From an uncultured Eubacteriales bacterium (GTDB lineage: Bacteria; Bacillota; Clostridia; Christensenellales; Borkfalkiaceae), in NCBI GenBank assembly GCA_958405585.1, contig CATYEP010000001.1, forward strand, positions 1-45,026: 45,026 nt of DNA, given 5' to 3'. Position 1 is the stretch's first letter. Every line of letters begins with the position of its first letter. Below are positions 1 through 7,617 of this stretch, in pieces. Both the position numbers and the translations under genes were made by a program. The notes under the pieces were generated by a model. That model was not told where the DNA came from, did no database searches, and worked only from the letters and a program-made list of their open reading frames with translations.

Positions 1-24
1 ACACCTGCAGCTACGGTTTAAATT

Positions 25-166
25 TCAGCGCACTCTCGGATTGATCCGCTCAACCCCTTCAATCTCCAAGGCACCGCCCTGCACATTTCTGACTATCCCC
101 ATGCTACCGTCCGACACATACCAGCCCCACTACAGCACTGCCTTGCACGACAACAACTTTCTCCAT
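25..166 (-). other. Possible remnant of a small gene, two mini-ORFs in different frames
   Basis: The first 270 bases hold no convincing gene. On the minus strand an ATG at 166 opens a 20-codon frame ending at 104, and an ATG at 102 in another frame opens 25 codons ending at 25. Joined by one indel they would encode about 50 residues with a hydrophobic start (EKVVVVQGSAVVGL) followed by a Gly/Glu-rich tail (GGALEIEGVERINP). No good ribosome binding site precedes either ATG. This may be a decayed gene or chance. Confidence 0.2.
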
Positions 167-273
167 GTCCCCAATACCACCGTTTCTTTTTACCCTTCCG
201 TTCGCCGCACACGTTTCGTTGTTTCAAGGCAATGCCAATATTTTTATTGAAACATCGTTTATTCATTTTTTGG

Positions 274-302
274 TTGACTTCTAATTTTTGTTTTGCTATA
301 AT
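274..302 (+). promoter_or_regulatory. Sigma-A type promoter of the marR-MATE operon
   Basis: TTGACT (274-279) and TATAAT (297-302) are separated by 17 bases. Transcription would start near 309, giving a leader of about 40 nt before the MarR start codon. No clear operator palindrome was seen, although MarR proteins usually repress their own promoter. Confidence 0.8.
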
Positions 303-347
303 TAATCCGATTTCATACTATTTTTTTGTTAAATTTGAGGGAACGAG

Positions 348-848
348 ATGGACGAAGAAAAAGGGAAAACTGCCGAAACCCGTACGGATACGGAAGCACT
401 CAAAGAAGTATTGCATTACGATGAACTTTGGTGTGAGATCATAGCGCAGTACGGAGAATGGGCAAAAAAGCAAGGAATTTCCTATCATGAACTGGTAACG
501 GCGTATTCGATCTGGCTGGCGCCCTGCACGCAACGCGATATTGTCATACGGTGGGCGATCCCCAAACAGACCGTACACAGTATTTTGCGTGAATTTCAAA
601 AGCATGATTATATTTTTCTGGAACGCTCAAAGACAGACAAGCGGAACAAACATATTTTTTTCAACGCAAGGGGCAAAGAAAAATTCGGGCCTGTCATGAA
701 CCGACTGATCGATCTGGAACTGCGTGTCTGGAAAAGGCTGAAAAAGGAAGAAACCTGGGCGCTTTTATCCTTTACGGAAAAGTACAGCACGTGTTTTCGG
801 GAAGAAGCACGCAAAGAGGAGACGGAATCAAATGCAGAACAAGCGTGA
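348..848 (+). CDS. MarR-family transcriptional regulator
   Basis: This encodes a 166-residue winged-helix DNA-binding protein, probably a dimeric repressor of the exporter that follows. Residues about 45-125 give the MarR pattern: a helix, the recognition helix (PKQTVHSILREFQKHDYI), and a basic wing (RSKTDKRNKHIFF). The last 40 residues form a charged dimerisation helix. GAGG at 337-340 lies 7 bases before the ATG, and a consensus promoter lies just upstream. The reading frame overlaps the MATE gene by 17 bases, so the two are translationally coupled. MarR-MATE pairs commonly control export of cationic drugs or dyes, but the inducer cannot be read from the sequence. Length and architecture are normal for the family. 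Confidence 0.88.
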   Translation: MDEEKGKTAETRTDTEALKEVLHYDELWCEIIAQYGEWAKKQGISYHELVTAYSIWLAPCTQRDIVIRWAIPKQTVHSILREFQKHDYIFLERSKTDKRNKHIFFNARGKEKFGPVMNRLIDLELRVWKRLKKEETWALLSFTEKYSTCFREEARKEETESNAEQA

Positions 849-2142
849 ATTTTTCCGTTACGTGATCCCCTCCATGCTGGCATTTGCACTTTCCGGGGTA
901 TATGCGATCGCAGACGGATTTTTTGTCGGAAATGCCCTGGGCGATAATGCTCTGGCAGCCATCAACATTGCCTATCCGCTGACTGCATTGCAGCAAGCGA
1001 TCGGAACAGGTCTCGGCATGGGCGGTGCCATTTTGTACTCCATCAGCGAAGGCGCGGGCGATCATGTAAAAAAATACCGCTATTTCGGTATAGCAGGCAT
1101 TTTAATGCTTCTGTTTGCAGCTTTTATTACGGTTATCTTTTTATGGAGCGGGCCGTACATTCTGATCCTGTTCGGTGCGGAAGGCGAAGTACTGAGCATG
1201 AGCAAAGAGTATATACGGTTTATCGCGTACGGATCTCTTTTCCAGGTTCTTGGAACCGGACTTGTCCCCTTTATACGAAACATGGGGGGATCCGTAACCT
1301 CGATGCTCGCCATGGTCGCCGGTTTTGCCACCAACATTGCTCTGGACTGGACATTTGTCTGGACCATCGATCTAGGCATGGCGGGTGCCGCATTGGCAAC
1401 CGTGCTCGGCCAGGCAATCACGTTGATCGTCTGTATCTTATTTCTTCTGATCAAAAAGCAGGCTCCCGATTTCAAAGCGGGAAATGAAACCTGGCCGATG
1501 ACGGGAAAGATTTTGAAAATCGGGATCTCAGCCTTTGGTTTAACATTTTCACCCAATCTTGTACTGATCCTGGTCAATAAGAGCGCCGCTACGATCGCTT
1601 CCGACTTCGCGGTCACATGCTTTGCCGCCGTCAGCTACGTAACATGCGTCGTTCTCCTGCTTTTACAAGGCGTCAGCGACGGAGCGCAGCCCTTGATCAG
1701 TAAACTTTACGGAGAAAACAAAGAACAGGAAGCAAAAAAGATACGCACCTATGCCTATATTTTTTCTGCGGCTACGGCATTTGTTTTGTGCGCCATTATC
1801 TGGATCTTCCGCGAAAAAATCCCGCTGATCTTCGGAGCCAGCGAAGCCGTCGCGCAGGAAGTATCCGAAATTATGCCGATTTTCCTGGTCGGACTTCTGT
1901 TTGCAGGCTTTTCGCGAATTACCACCGCTTATTTTTACGCAACCGAGCAAGTGCGGTTTGCTTACCTCTTGATCTATGGCGAACCGATCATTCTGCTTCT
2001 ATCTCTGCTGATCCTCCCGCAATTTGTCGGGATCATCGGGACCTGGATCTCCGTTTCCCTATCACAGGTGCTTATCTGCGGTCTGAGCGCATTGCTTCTC
2101 GTTCTGACCCGAAAAAAGTCCTTTTCAAATGATGCCCGATAA
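832..2142 (+). CDS. MATE-family multidrug efflux transporter
   Basis: This 436-residue integral membrane protein has about twelve hydrophobic helices in two similar halves, as in the MATE family (NorM/DinF type), which exports drugs or metabolites in exchange for Na+ or H+. Family-like segments include the N-terminal helix with SGVYAIADGFFVGNALG, which resembles the MATE start where a helix is followed by a D-x-x-x-V/F-G-x-x-L-G stretch, and the loop GMAGAALATVLGQ at the end of helix 6. The start ATG at 832 lies inside the marR 3' end. The substrate is unknown. A regulator plus exporter without other genes suggests a self-contained resistance or detoxification unit. Confidence 0.88.
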   Translation: MQNKREFFRYVIPSMLAFALSGVYAIADGFFVGNALGDNALAAINIAYPLTALQQAIGTGLGMGGAILYSISEGAGDHVKKYRYFGIAGILMLLFAAFITVIFLWSGPYILILFGAEGEVLSMSKEYIRFIAYGSLFQVLGTGLVPFIRNMGGSVTSMLAMVAGFATNIALDWTFVWTIDLGMAGAALATVLGQAITLIVCILFLLIKKQAPDFKAGNETWPMTGKILKIGISAFGLTFSPNLVLILVNKSAATIASDFAVTCFAAVSYVTCVVLLLLQGVSDGAQPLISKLYGENKEQEAKKIRTYAYIFSAATAFVLCAIIWIFREKIPLIFGASEAVAQEVSEIMPIFLVGLLFAGFSRITTAYFYATEQVRFAYLLIYGEPIILLLSLLILPQFVGIIGTWISVSLSQVLICGLSALLLVLTRKKSFSNDAR

Positions 2143-2211
2143 AAAGCAAGACTGGAAACGAACTTAAATCTTTCTATCGTAGCAGATGCCTCTTTGACGA
2201 AAATTAAATAC

Positions 2212-2240
2212 CGTGCGGGCGCAAAAATTGCGCCCGCACG
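2212..2240. terminator. Terminator-like hairpin after the MATE gene
   Basis: CGTGCGGGCGCAA pairs perfectly with TTGCGCCCGCACG around a 3-base loop. It lies 70 bases after the MATE stop. The following bases (ATTGATTTAA) are AT-rich but not a clean T run, so termination may be weak. Confidence 0.6.
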
Positions 2241-2309
2241 ATTGATTTAAAAATATCTCTTCCGAATATTCGACATAAAAAAACACGAATCGGCTTATCG
2301 TCGGAAACG

Positions 2310-2346
2310 GAGCCGTCGGCGCAAGCAACGTTTGCGCCGACGGCTC
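2310..2346 (-). terminator. Hairpin just after the ATPase gene
   Basis: GAGCCGTCGGCGCAA (2310-2324) pairs with its complement at 2332-2346 around a 7-base loop. It starts 9 bases beyond the stop codon of the minus-strand ATPase gene. There is no U-tract after it on the minus strand. Its inner arm CCGTCGGCGCAA is repeated in the hairpin at 39584-39616. Confidence 0.55.
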
Positions 2347-2355
2347 CCCCTACTC

Positions 2356-3270
2356 TTATTTTTTCAAAAACAAATGTCTGTTTTCCTCAAAAAATTGGAA
2401 GTACGTACACGTATTTTCCAATTCCCACCATTTTTTCGGCATGACAGGATCGCTGTCCAGATCGTAAATTTTCGCCCCGCGCATGGACAGCAAAAAAGGC
2501 GAATGTGTAGCCAGAATCAACTGACAGCCATACAGCCGTACCTTATCTTCCAGTAATTTTTTCATCTCCAGCTGCAATTTGGGTGAAAGACTGTTTTCAG
2601 GCTCGTCCAGACAATACAAAGCATTTTCGCGCAGAGATATTTCAAAAAATCGCAGCGCCGTTTCCCCGTTGCTGCGCAAACGAACCTGTTTTCCGATGAC
2701 TCTGTGTAGAAATTTCCGTCGCGATAAGTTTTTCTGGCGCGCAAGAAGCTGCATCCTCGCCGCTTCATAATCCTGCATTCCCGAAAAGCGCACCGTTTCT
2801 CCGAATTTTAGCGCCGCGTATTCTTCTTTTCCTCTTTCCGTATCTTCCGAAATCTCTTCGTTGCGCGTGCGTGCGGCGAGCATATATTCAAAAACATCGT
2901 CGCTCGTGATCACGCGGCTTCCGTGCGGCAACGCAGAAAAAAGTTCCCCTTCATCGTCAAATCCAAGCCGAAATCCGCATTCCTTTATATACAGCGGAAA
3001 CATCTCTCCGCCGTTAAACGGAGCATTCCGCGACAAACGGAATTTTTCAGAAATCACGTTCAAAAGCGTGCTTTTTCCACTCCCGTTTCCTCCGTAAAAA
3101 ATCGTGATCGGCTCAAAATCAAGCTCCTGAAGTCCCCTTTGCGGAAACAGCATGCACGGATATCCGTTTTCCAGATACCCCAGCGCTCCGCCGTTCTCCG
3201 CACGGCGTACCTGCGCCATCGTGTATTCCTGTTCCTCATCCGGCAAAACAAACTTTTCAAGATACACCAT
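2356..3270 (-). CDS. AAA/ABC-type predicted ATPase (COG3910-like)
   Basis: This 304-residue protein is a stand-alone nucleotide-binding domain of the SMC/ABC superfamily. Walker A is GGNGSGKST at about 60-68. A Walker B with adjacent residues reads YCLDEPENSLSP near 215-230, and the switch histidine lies in LILATHSPFLL. The helical middle (about 110-200) is rich in Arg and Glu. There are no membrane segments. Single-gene ATPases of this kind are widespread and of unknown function; some relatives act in DNA repair or defence modules, but no partner nuclease is next to this one. GGAGAGGG lies about 8 bases before the ATG. The gene stands alone between its own promoter candidate and a hairpin. 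Confidence 0.75.
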   Translation of the reverse strand: MVYLEKFVLPDEEQEYTMAQVRRAENGGALGYLENGYPCMLFPQRGLQELDFEPITIFYGGNGSGKSTLLNVISEKFRLSRNAPFNGGEMFPLYIKECGFRLGFDDEGELFSALPHGSRVITSDDVFEYMLAARTRNEEISEDTERGKEEYAALKFGETVRFSGMQDYEAARMQLLARQKNLSRRKFLHRVIGKQVRLRSNGETALRFFEISLRENALYCLDEPENSLSPKLQLEMKKLLEDKVRLYGCQLILATHSPFLLSMRGAKIYDLDSDPVMPKKWWELENTCTYFQFFEENRHLFLKK

Positions 3271-3552
3271 TTTTCTTTTCCCTCTCCGCTAAATTCAGAA
3301 TACTTCTTTTATGTCCGAAAAACACGCTCCCCTTACCCGCTCGCAATTCATTCTTGCACCGTTCCCCGCGCTATCCCTCTTTTTACACATCTTATTTAGC
3401 CGAAAGTTTTGCTCAAAGAGATCGCCAGAGGTCAAAATTTTCCGATACCGAATATACCGAAAATACGAACGCCGATCAGAACAGCCTTCCCGCAAAACCG
3501 CGACCCGTGTACGTGAACAACGTACGATCCGTCTTTTCTCATTCTCTGAAAA

Positions 3553-3581
3553 AGTATAACACGCAAAGGCTGAAAAAGCAA
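3553..3581 (-). promoter_or_regulatory. Minus-strand promoter candidate upstream of the ATPase gene
   Basis: On the minus strand TTGCTT (3576-3581) and TATACT (3553-3558) are 17 bases apart. Transcription would start near 3546 and give a leader of about 275 nt before the ATPase start at 3270. I see no gene and no clear riboswitch in 3271-3545. A nearer promoter may have been missed. Confidence 0.5.
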
Positions 3582-3678
3582 CCCCCGCCGCTCTGTATTT
3601 GATAAATTCGACTCTGCAAAATTTGCCCCTTCTTTATGAATATATAAAAAGAACTGTACTTTTAATCCATTATAACAG

Positions 3679-3708
3679 AAAAAACAGGCATATTTATGCC
3701 TGTTTTTT
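3679..3708. terminator. Bidirectional intrinsic terminator
   Basis: AAAAAACAGGCATA (3679-3692) pairs with TATGCCTGTTTTTT (3695-3708). T runs on both strands make it work both ways. It lies 25 bases beyond the stop of the frameshifted zinc-ribbon gene. Confidence 0.85.
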
Positions 3709-3733
3709 AATATCTTAAAAATTTTTTATTCTC

Positions 3734-4140
3734 TTACACAGTTTGCCCCAGCGCGAGAAAAAATACGATCATAATAATAAACCCGATCACCAAGCCGATT
3801 ATACTCAAAACCAAACCTGCCACGGCAAACCCGTTTAAACGGTAACGCTCTTTTCGGCTTAATCCCACGCCTGACAGAATAACGCCGATCAGCCCCAAAA
3901 TAAAGTCAAATACTGGTATCCAGCATAATACGTAAGACAGGATACCGATAATCATACCTGCCAGCCCACCCCGTTCATCGGTTTTTGCGGCGTCTGCGCT
4001 GCCATATACTGCGGTACCTGTATAGGTGAACAGACTTGTGCATTTCCCGTTACTTGCGCGGTTTCCATAACCGCTCCGCAAGAAGGGCAAAAAGTACAAT
4101 CGTCCGATACTATCATGCCGCATTTACCACACTTTTTCAT
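3734..4140 (-). pseudogene. Zinc-ribbon plus DUF4190 membrane protein, broken by a one-base frameshift
   Basis: The ATG at 4140 opens a 62-codon frame starting with a zinc ribbon (KKCGKCGM...CPSCGA, four cysteines) and a Gln/Pro/Ala linker, ending early at 3952. The downstream frame carries what should follow: two hydrophobic helices with the DUF4190-like pattern (GLAGMIIGILSYVLCW, then FAVAGLVLSIIGLVIG), ending at 3734. A shift at the run of five A on the coding strand (3982-3986) would join them as ...TPQKTDERGGLAG..., a natural linker. One missing A would explain the break. It could be a true mutation, phase variation, or a sequencing error. Intact relatives are small membrane proteins of unknown role. 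A consensus promoter lies directly upstream. Confidence 0.8.
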
Positions 4141-4167
4141 GTTATGACCTACGTTTTGACTATTTTT

Positions 4168-4196
4168 AGTATACTATAGTATTTTTAAAATGTCAA
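4168..4196 (-). promoter_or_regulatory. Promoter of the zinc-ribbon/DUF4190 gene
   Basis: On the minus strand TTGACA (4191-4196) and TATACT (4168-4173) are 17 bases apart, close to consensus. Transcription would begin near 4161, about 20 nt before the ATG at 4140. The -10 sits inside the palindrome AGTATACT. Confidence 0.8.
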
Positions 4197-4217
4197 TAAC
4201 TTTTATATAATAGTATT
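4173..4217 (+). promoter_or_regulatory. Promoter and repeat-rich region of the XRE regulator gene
   Basis: A plus-strand -10 TATAAT lies at 4206-4211, 40 bases before the regulator's ATG; its -35 is poor. The octamer ATAGTATT occurs twice (4176-4183 and 4210-4217), 34 bases apart, and ACTATAGT (4173-4180) is a palindrome. These overlap both divergent promoters and could be binding sites for the regulator. This is inference from position only. Confidence 0.4.
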
Positions 4218-4251
4218 GTAATTATAGTCAATTCACAGGTAAATCGAATCT

Positions 4252-4533
4252 ATGTTGAATGAAAAAATAAAGAAATTGCGTATTTCCTATAATATGAGCC
4301 AAGTTGATCTTGCAAAGCGTTTAGGGGTGAGCAAGCAGTGCGTGTCCAACTGGGAAAACGACAACGTTCAGCCTTCTATTGAAATGCTGATCAAAATAGC
4401 CAGATTTTTCAACGTTTCCACGGATTATCTTTTGGACCTGGATGAAAAAGATCTCATTAACGTCCGCGGACTGAGTGAAACGGAAATTGCCCATATCAAA
4501 CTTCTGATTCAGGATCTGATCGATAAAAACTGA
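4252..4533 (+). CDS. XRE-family helix-turn-helix regulator
   Basis: This 93-residue protein has a Cro/C1-type helix-turn-helix at residues 5-60 (KIKKLRISYNMSQVDLAKRL, then GVSKQCVSNWENDNVQPS), followed by the usual STDYLLDLDE end and a short C-terminal helix. It probably regulates itself and the divergently transcribed zinc-ribbon/DUF4190 gene, with which it shares a 110-base intergenic region. The ribosome binding site is poor (AGG about 12 bases before the ATG), so expression may be low. There are no phage genes nearby. Such short regulators are common next to small membrane proteins in Clostridia. Confidence 0.85.
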   Translation: MLNEKIKKLRISYNMSQVDLAKRLGVSKQCVSNWENDNVQPSIEMLIKIARFFNVSTDYLLDLDEKDLINVRGLSETEIAHIKLLIQDLIDKN

Positions 4534-4559
4534 TCGTTTGCTAATACACGACACAGGTT

Positions 4560-4665
4560 GCTATCGATTACCACTTTGATTTTGATAGAATACGGCACTC
4601 ACTGCCATCGATCATCGCTTCGATTTTGATAGAATACGGATCTCGCTGCCATCGATCATCGCTCG
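4560..4665. repeat. 44-bp direct tandem repeat, about 2.4 copies
   Basis: Copies begin at 4578 and 4622 with GATTTTGATAGAATACGG and end with CTGCCATCGATCATCGCT; a partial, more diverged copy (CTATCGATTACCACTT) precedes them. The two full copies differ at only a few positions in the middle. The unit is not a multiple of three and the stretch has no credible ORF. It lies in a 390-base gap (4534-4924) that otherwise holds two hairpins. Confidence 0.8.
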
Positions 4666-4752
4666 GAAAGTGATTTGATTTTTACCTCCCTGCATACCCG
4701 CAGATTTGCATAAATTTTTTTATTTTGCTGTATTTGCAACATCGTAAATCAT

Positions 4753-4787
4753 ACAAAGCGCGCGCAAAAAATTTGCGCGCGCTTTGT
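4753..4787. terminator. Strong hairpin, candidate terminator of the XRE gene
   Basis: A perfect 16-bp stem (ACAAAGCGCGCGCAAA, 4753-4768, with 4772-4787) has a 3-base loop. A T-rich stretch (GTGTTTTAC) follows on the plus strand. It lies 220 bases after the XRE stop codon. Confidence 0.6.
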
Positions 4788-4884
4788 GTTTTACAAAATG
4801 GAAACAAGTTTTATACCAAAAATACCGCGGCGAAATACACGTTATACACGTTTGCAGCCGCAGTTTTTTTGATATTCCCGACAA

Positions 4885-4926
4885 AAAAAGCATTCCGCGG
4901 CAATTTATTGCCGCGGAATGCTTTTT
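4885..4926. terminator. Bidirectional terminator, overlaps the stop of the LRR gene
   Basis: AAAAAGCATTCCGCGGCAAT (4885-4904) pairs with its complement at 4907-4926. T runs are present on both strands. It overlaps the last bases of the minus-strand gene ending at 4925, and so ends the gltX-kinase-regulator-LRR transcript. Confidence 0.85.
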
Positions 4927-5608
4927 AATTTTCAAAGAAAATAAATTCGATACGAAATTTTGCAAAACGTCCAAACAATTTTGCTATGGCAGATTCCATA
5001 CTGCGCGGCAAGATCACGCGAGTGATATGCGGACAACGGGCAAAGACCTTGCGCCCGATTTTCGGAACAAACGAACAAATGGTGATCTCCGACAAAGCGG
5101 AGCAACCTGCAAACGCTTTCGAACCCAGTTCCGTAACGCTCTCCATGCGCACGCGCATGAGCTGCGCACAGCGAGAAAACGCTTTCTTGCCGATCCTTTT
5201 GACGCCTGGAGCGAATGATATGCGGCCGACCATATTGTTTTTATAGGCAGCCTTGCACCGTATTGATACAATATCATCGGGTACGCGCACCGCTTCTCCC
5301 GAAGATGCGCCGCGGTAACTGACTAACTCTCCGTTTTCCGTTCTTGCCGAAGAAAGCAGGCGCCGTTCTTCATCCCTGCCGTCCGAACCGAAAGCATCGG
5401 CAACAGAACGCTGACTGTTCAAACCGAAATTTGCCGCCACAACGCCTGCGCGTTCCTGTACGCGCGCAAGTATGCCGCGTACACCGCCCGACTCTTTTTC
5501 TTCCAATATGTATGTTCTGCCGCAATAGGGGCATACGCCGCGCCCGCCGCCTTCCGCAATGCGAAGATCACTGCCGCAGGAATCACACGTATAGTGTTTC
5601 TTTTCCAT
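4925..5608 (-). CDS. Zinc-ribbon protein with BspA-type leucine-rich repeats
   Basis: This 227-residue protein starts with a four-cysteine zinc ribbon (CDSCGSDL...CPYCGR, residues 8-31). A polar linker follows. From about residue 105 come three LRR_5/BspA-type repeats of about 23 residues, recognisable as IGKKAFSRCAQLMRVRM, LGSKAFAGCSALSEITI and IGRKVFARCPHITRVIL. There is no signal peptide or membrane helix, so it is likely cytoplasmic, unlike classic surface BspA proteins. It lies 19 bases after the response regulator and before a terminator, so it is probably the last gene of that operon. BspA repeats usually bind proteins; the partner is unknown. The ribosome binding site is modest (GGTG). 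Confidence 0.75.
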   Translation of the reverse strand: MEKKHYTCDSCGSDLRIAEGGGRGVCPYCGRTYILEEKESGGVRGILARVQERAGVVAANFGLNSQRSVADAFGSDGRDEERRLLSSARTENGELVSYRGASSGEAVRVPDDIVSIRCKAAYKNNMVGRISFAPGVKRIGKKAFSRCAQLMRVRMESVTELGSKAFAGCSALSEITICSFVPKIGRKVFARCPHITRVILPRSMESAIAKLFGRFAKFRIEFIFFEN

Positions 5609-5627
5609 ATTCTTTCACCGAACCCGC

Positions 5628-6278
5628 TCAGCCGTCCAACGTAGCTTTCATCTTTGCGATCGCATCCGCCCTGCCGTCACAACCTAATTTCATATAAATT
5701 GAGCTGATATAATTGCGGGAAGTGCCGTCCGATAAATTCAACGCCGAAGCGATCTGACGATTGTTGAATCCTTCATAAATCATCAGAGCGATCTCCACTT
5801 CCCGATCGGAAAAGCCGAAAGCCCTGCGCAGCTTGATCTCACGATCGCTCGTGACCATCTTTGCCGCATCGGTGATCTTGCGCGCGATCTTTGCGGGAAG
5901 GATCGTATCTCCTTCATACGCGTTGCGGATCGCTTCGATCAGCGCAGTGGCACCGATGTCTTTGAGCAAATACCCGCATGCCCCGTTGTTCAGCGCGCTG
6001 AGAATATAATCACTGTCATCAAAAGTCGTAAGCACAAGGACTTTCACGTCGGGATACCGCTTTTTGATCTCACCCGTCGCGACGACACCATTCATGCCCG
6101 GCATACGAATATCCAACAGTACGACATCGGGAACATTGCCCGCCGCCATCATATCCAGCGCTTCCTGCCCGTCGTGCGCCATTCCGACCACATCCAGTTC
6201 GTCCGAAGTCGCCAGAACGCTCCGTATTCCTTCCGACAAGATCACCTGATCATCCACGATCATTACTTTTATCTTCAT
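5628..6278 (-). CDS. NarL/LuxR-type response regulator
   Basis: This 216-residue two-component regulator has a receiver domain (residues 1-120) with the acidic pair D9-D10, phosphoacceptor D56 (VVLLDIRMPG), T84/T85 and K106, all in the expected places. A LuxR-type helix-turn-helix follows (about 150-212; SDREVEIALMIYEGFNNRQI, then LSDGTSRNYISSIYMKLG). It is the cognate partner of the histidine kinase whose 3' end it overlaps by 29 bases. AGGAGGG lies 5 bases before the ATG, inside the kinase gene. Target promoters are unknown. The signal may relate to the envelope, as in DesK/LiaS-type systems, but that is inference. Confidence 0.92.
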   Translation of the reverse strand: MKIKVMIVDDQVILSEGIRSVLATSDELDVVGMAHDGQEALDMMAAGNVPDVVLLDIRMPGMNGVVATGEIKKRYPDVKVLVLTTFDDSDYILSALNNGACGYLLKDIGATALIEAIRNAYEGDTILPAKIARKITDAAKMVTSDREIKLRRAFGFSDREVEIALMIYEGFNNRQIASALNLSDGTSRNYISSIYMKLGCDGRADAIAKMKATLDG

Positions 6279-7617
6279 GTTTTCCCTCCTGTCGTTTCAC
6301 ACCCGACGGTAAGCTCAGAAGAATTTCAAAACCTTCGTCTTTTTCGCTCGAAAAATGAATCATCCCGCCCAAAGATTCCGCCTTGGCACGCATGCCCGAA
6401 AGTCCGAAACCTTCTTTGAAAGTTTTCATGTCCGCGCCCGTACCGTTATCCGATAAGAGAAACTCCACATAACTCCCCTTATCTTTGAGTTCAAACAAAA
6501 ATGCCGTACTATTGCCGTGACGTATCCCGTTCGCGATCCCTTCGCGGAGCGTGTTTGCAAGAAACCTTTCCGCTTCGTCGTTCAGTTCTATATCGTCGAT
6601 CTTGCTTCGGATGGTCAGCCCCGTTCCGTCCACCGTCTCTTCCAGTATCCCTTCCAGATATTCTTTGAGTGTCGTATTTTCATGCCGACCCGATAAAAGA
6701 TGTACCGACATCCGCATCTGTTCCAGACAAGTCTTTGCCTGCAGATTTGCCGCCGAAATACGCCTTTTCGCCTCTTCCGGATCTTTATCCACCAGCAATT
6801 TTGCCGCTTCCGTCTGCATGATCACCGTCGTCAGGGAATGTCCCGCCGTATCATGGATCTCTTTGGAAATACGGTTCCGCTCTTCGATCAGCGTCGCTTC
6901 TTCCAGCTTGTCATACGCGCGCAACAGTTCGTTTCGGCTTTCCTCCAATTCGCGCATATTTTCTTCGATCTGTCTGTTTTTACGCCATACGGTCATTGCA
7001 AATCCGAACATAATGAAATGCAACGTCAGCACGATCAGCGCCACAAAATACCGCGACGTGATATCAAAAGCGGTCGCAAATTCATGGTTGATCCCTGCAC
7101 CTACGCCGTAAATGACCGTGTAGACGACAAGATTGCAGGCAAACATGATACCCGAATCGCGCAATGAAGGTGCCGAAAGATAAAATTCGGTAAAAACGCT
7201 CAGATAGCAAAGGTAACTGAGATAACTGTAGGAATTGCTGCTGACGATCGATTCGTCGTTCCAGCCTGAAAACACTGTAAACAGTGCCAAAAAAACGCTG
7301 TCGATCACGTACCAGACGATCTTCTGACGGAACGAACGCATCACAAAGATCTTGATGCACATGGAAAGCAACAGCACCAGCGCCGTCGGTACAGTCAACA
7401 ATGCGGGCGTAAATCCTTGACTCACCAAGGGCACGACCACCGCAACACAGGATACCAAAAGGATCCCCAGTGCGATCAGACGCAGCCAGTTCATAAAACC
7501 GACCGCTGTCATGATTTTTGAAAAGCGGTCGCTCTTATTCGACTTTTCACCCGGCGTCGGGGTAACATCGGCCTGCGTTCCGTCAGCGCCGTGCCGATCT
7601 TCGGAAGGGCGCGTCAT
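6250..7617 (-). CDS. Membrane sensor histidine kinase (HisKA_3 / NarL-partner class)
   Basis: This 455-residue protein has a polar N-terminal 40 residues, about six membrane helices (42-210), a short coiled coil (215-245), a dimerisation and phosphotransfer helix with H255 in EERNRISKEIHDTAGHSL, and an ATPase domain with N363 (GIANGIRHG), DNGTG (390-394) and GFGLSG (403-408). These mark the HisKA_3 family that pairs with LuxR-type regulators. The sensor is the membrane part itself, without a large extracellular domain, as in intramembrane-sensing kinases. Its ATG overlaps the gltX stop (ATGA, 4 bases) and it overlaps the regulator gene by 29 bases, so all three are coupled. No separate ribosome binding site is visible at its start. 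Confidence 0.9.
   Translation of the reverse strand: MTRPSEDRHGADGTQADVTPTPGEKSNKSDRFSKIMTAVGFMNWLRLIALGILLVSCVAVVVPLVSQGFTPALLTVPTALVLLLSMCIKIFVMRSFRQKIVWYVIDSVFLALFTVFSGWNDESIVSSNSYSYLSYLCYLSVFTEFYLSAPSLRDSGIMFACNLVVYTVIYGVGAGINHEFATAFDITSRYFVALIVLTLHFIMFGFAMTVWRKNRQIEENMRELEESRNELLRAYDKLEEATLIEERNRISKEIHDTAGHSLTTVIMQTEAAKLLVDKDPEEAKRRISAANLQAKTCLEQMRMSVHLLSGRHENTTLKEYLEGILEETVDGTGLTIRSKIDDIELNDEAERFLANTLREGIANGIRHGNSTAFLFELKDKGSYVEFLLSDNGTGADMKTFKEGFGLSGMRAKAESLGGMIHFSSEKDEGFEILLSLPSGVKRQEGKHEDKSNDRG

Noticed and set aside
1..200. tmRNA or another structural RNA at the left edge
   Set aside because: No recognisable tmRNA, SRP or tRNA-like ends are present.
3295..3602. Small ORFs in the gap upstream of the ATPase gene
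   Set aside because: Overlapping frames on both strands without ribosome binding sites, rich in Arg/Ser/Phe, typical of noncoding sequence.
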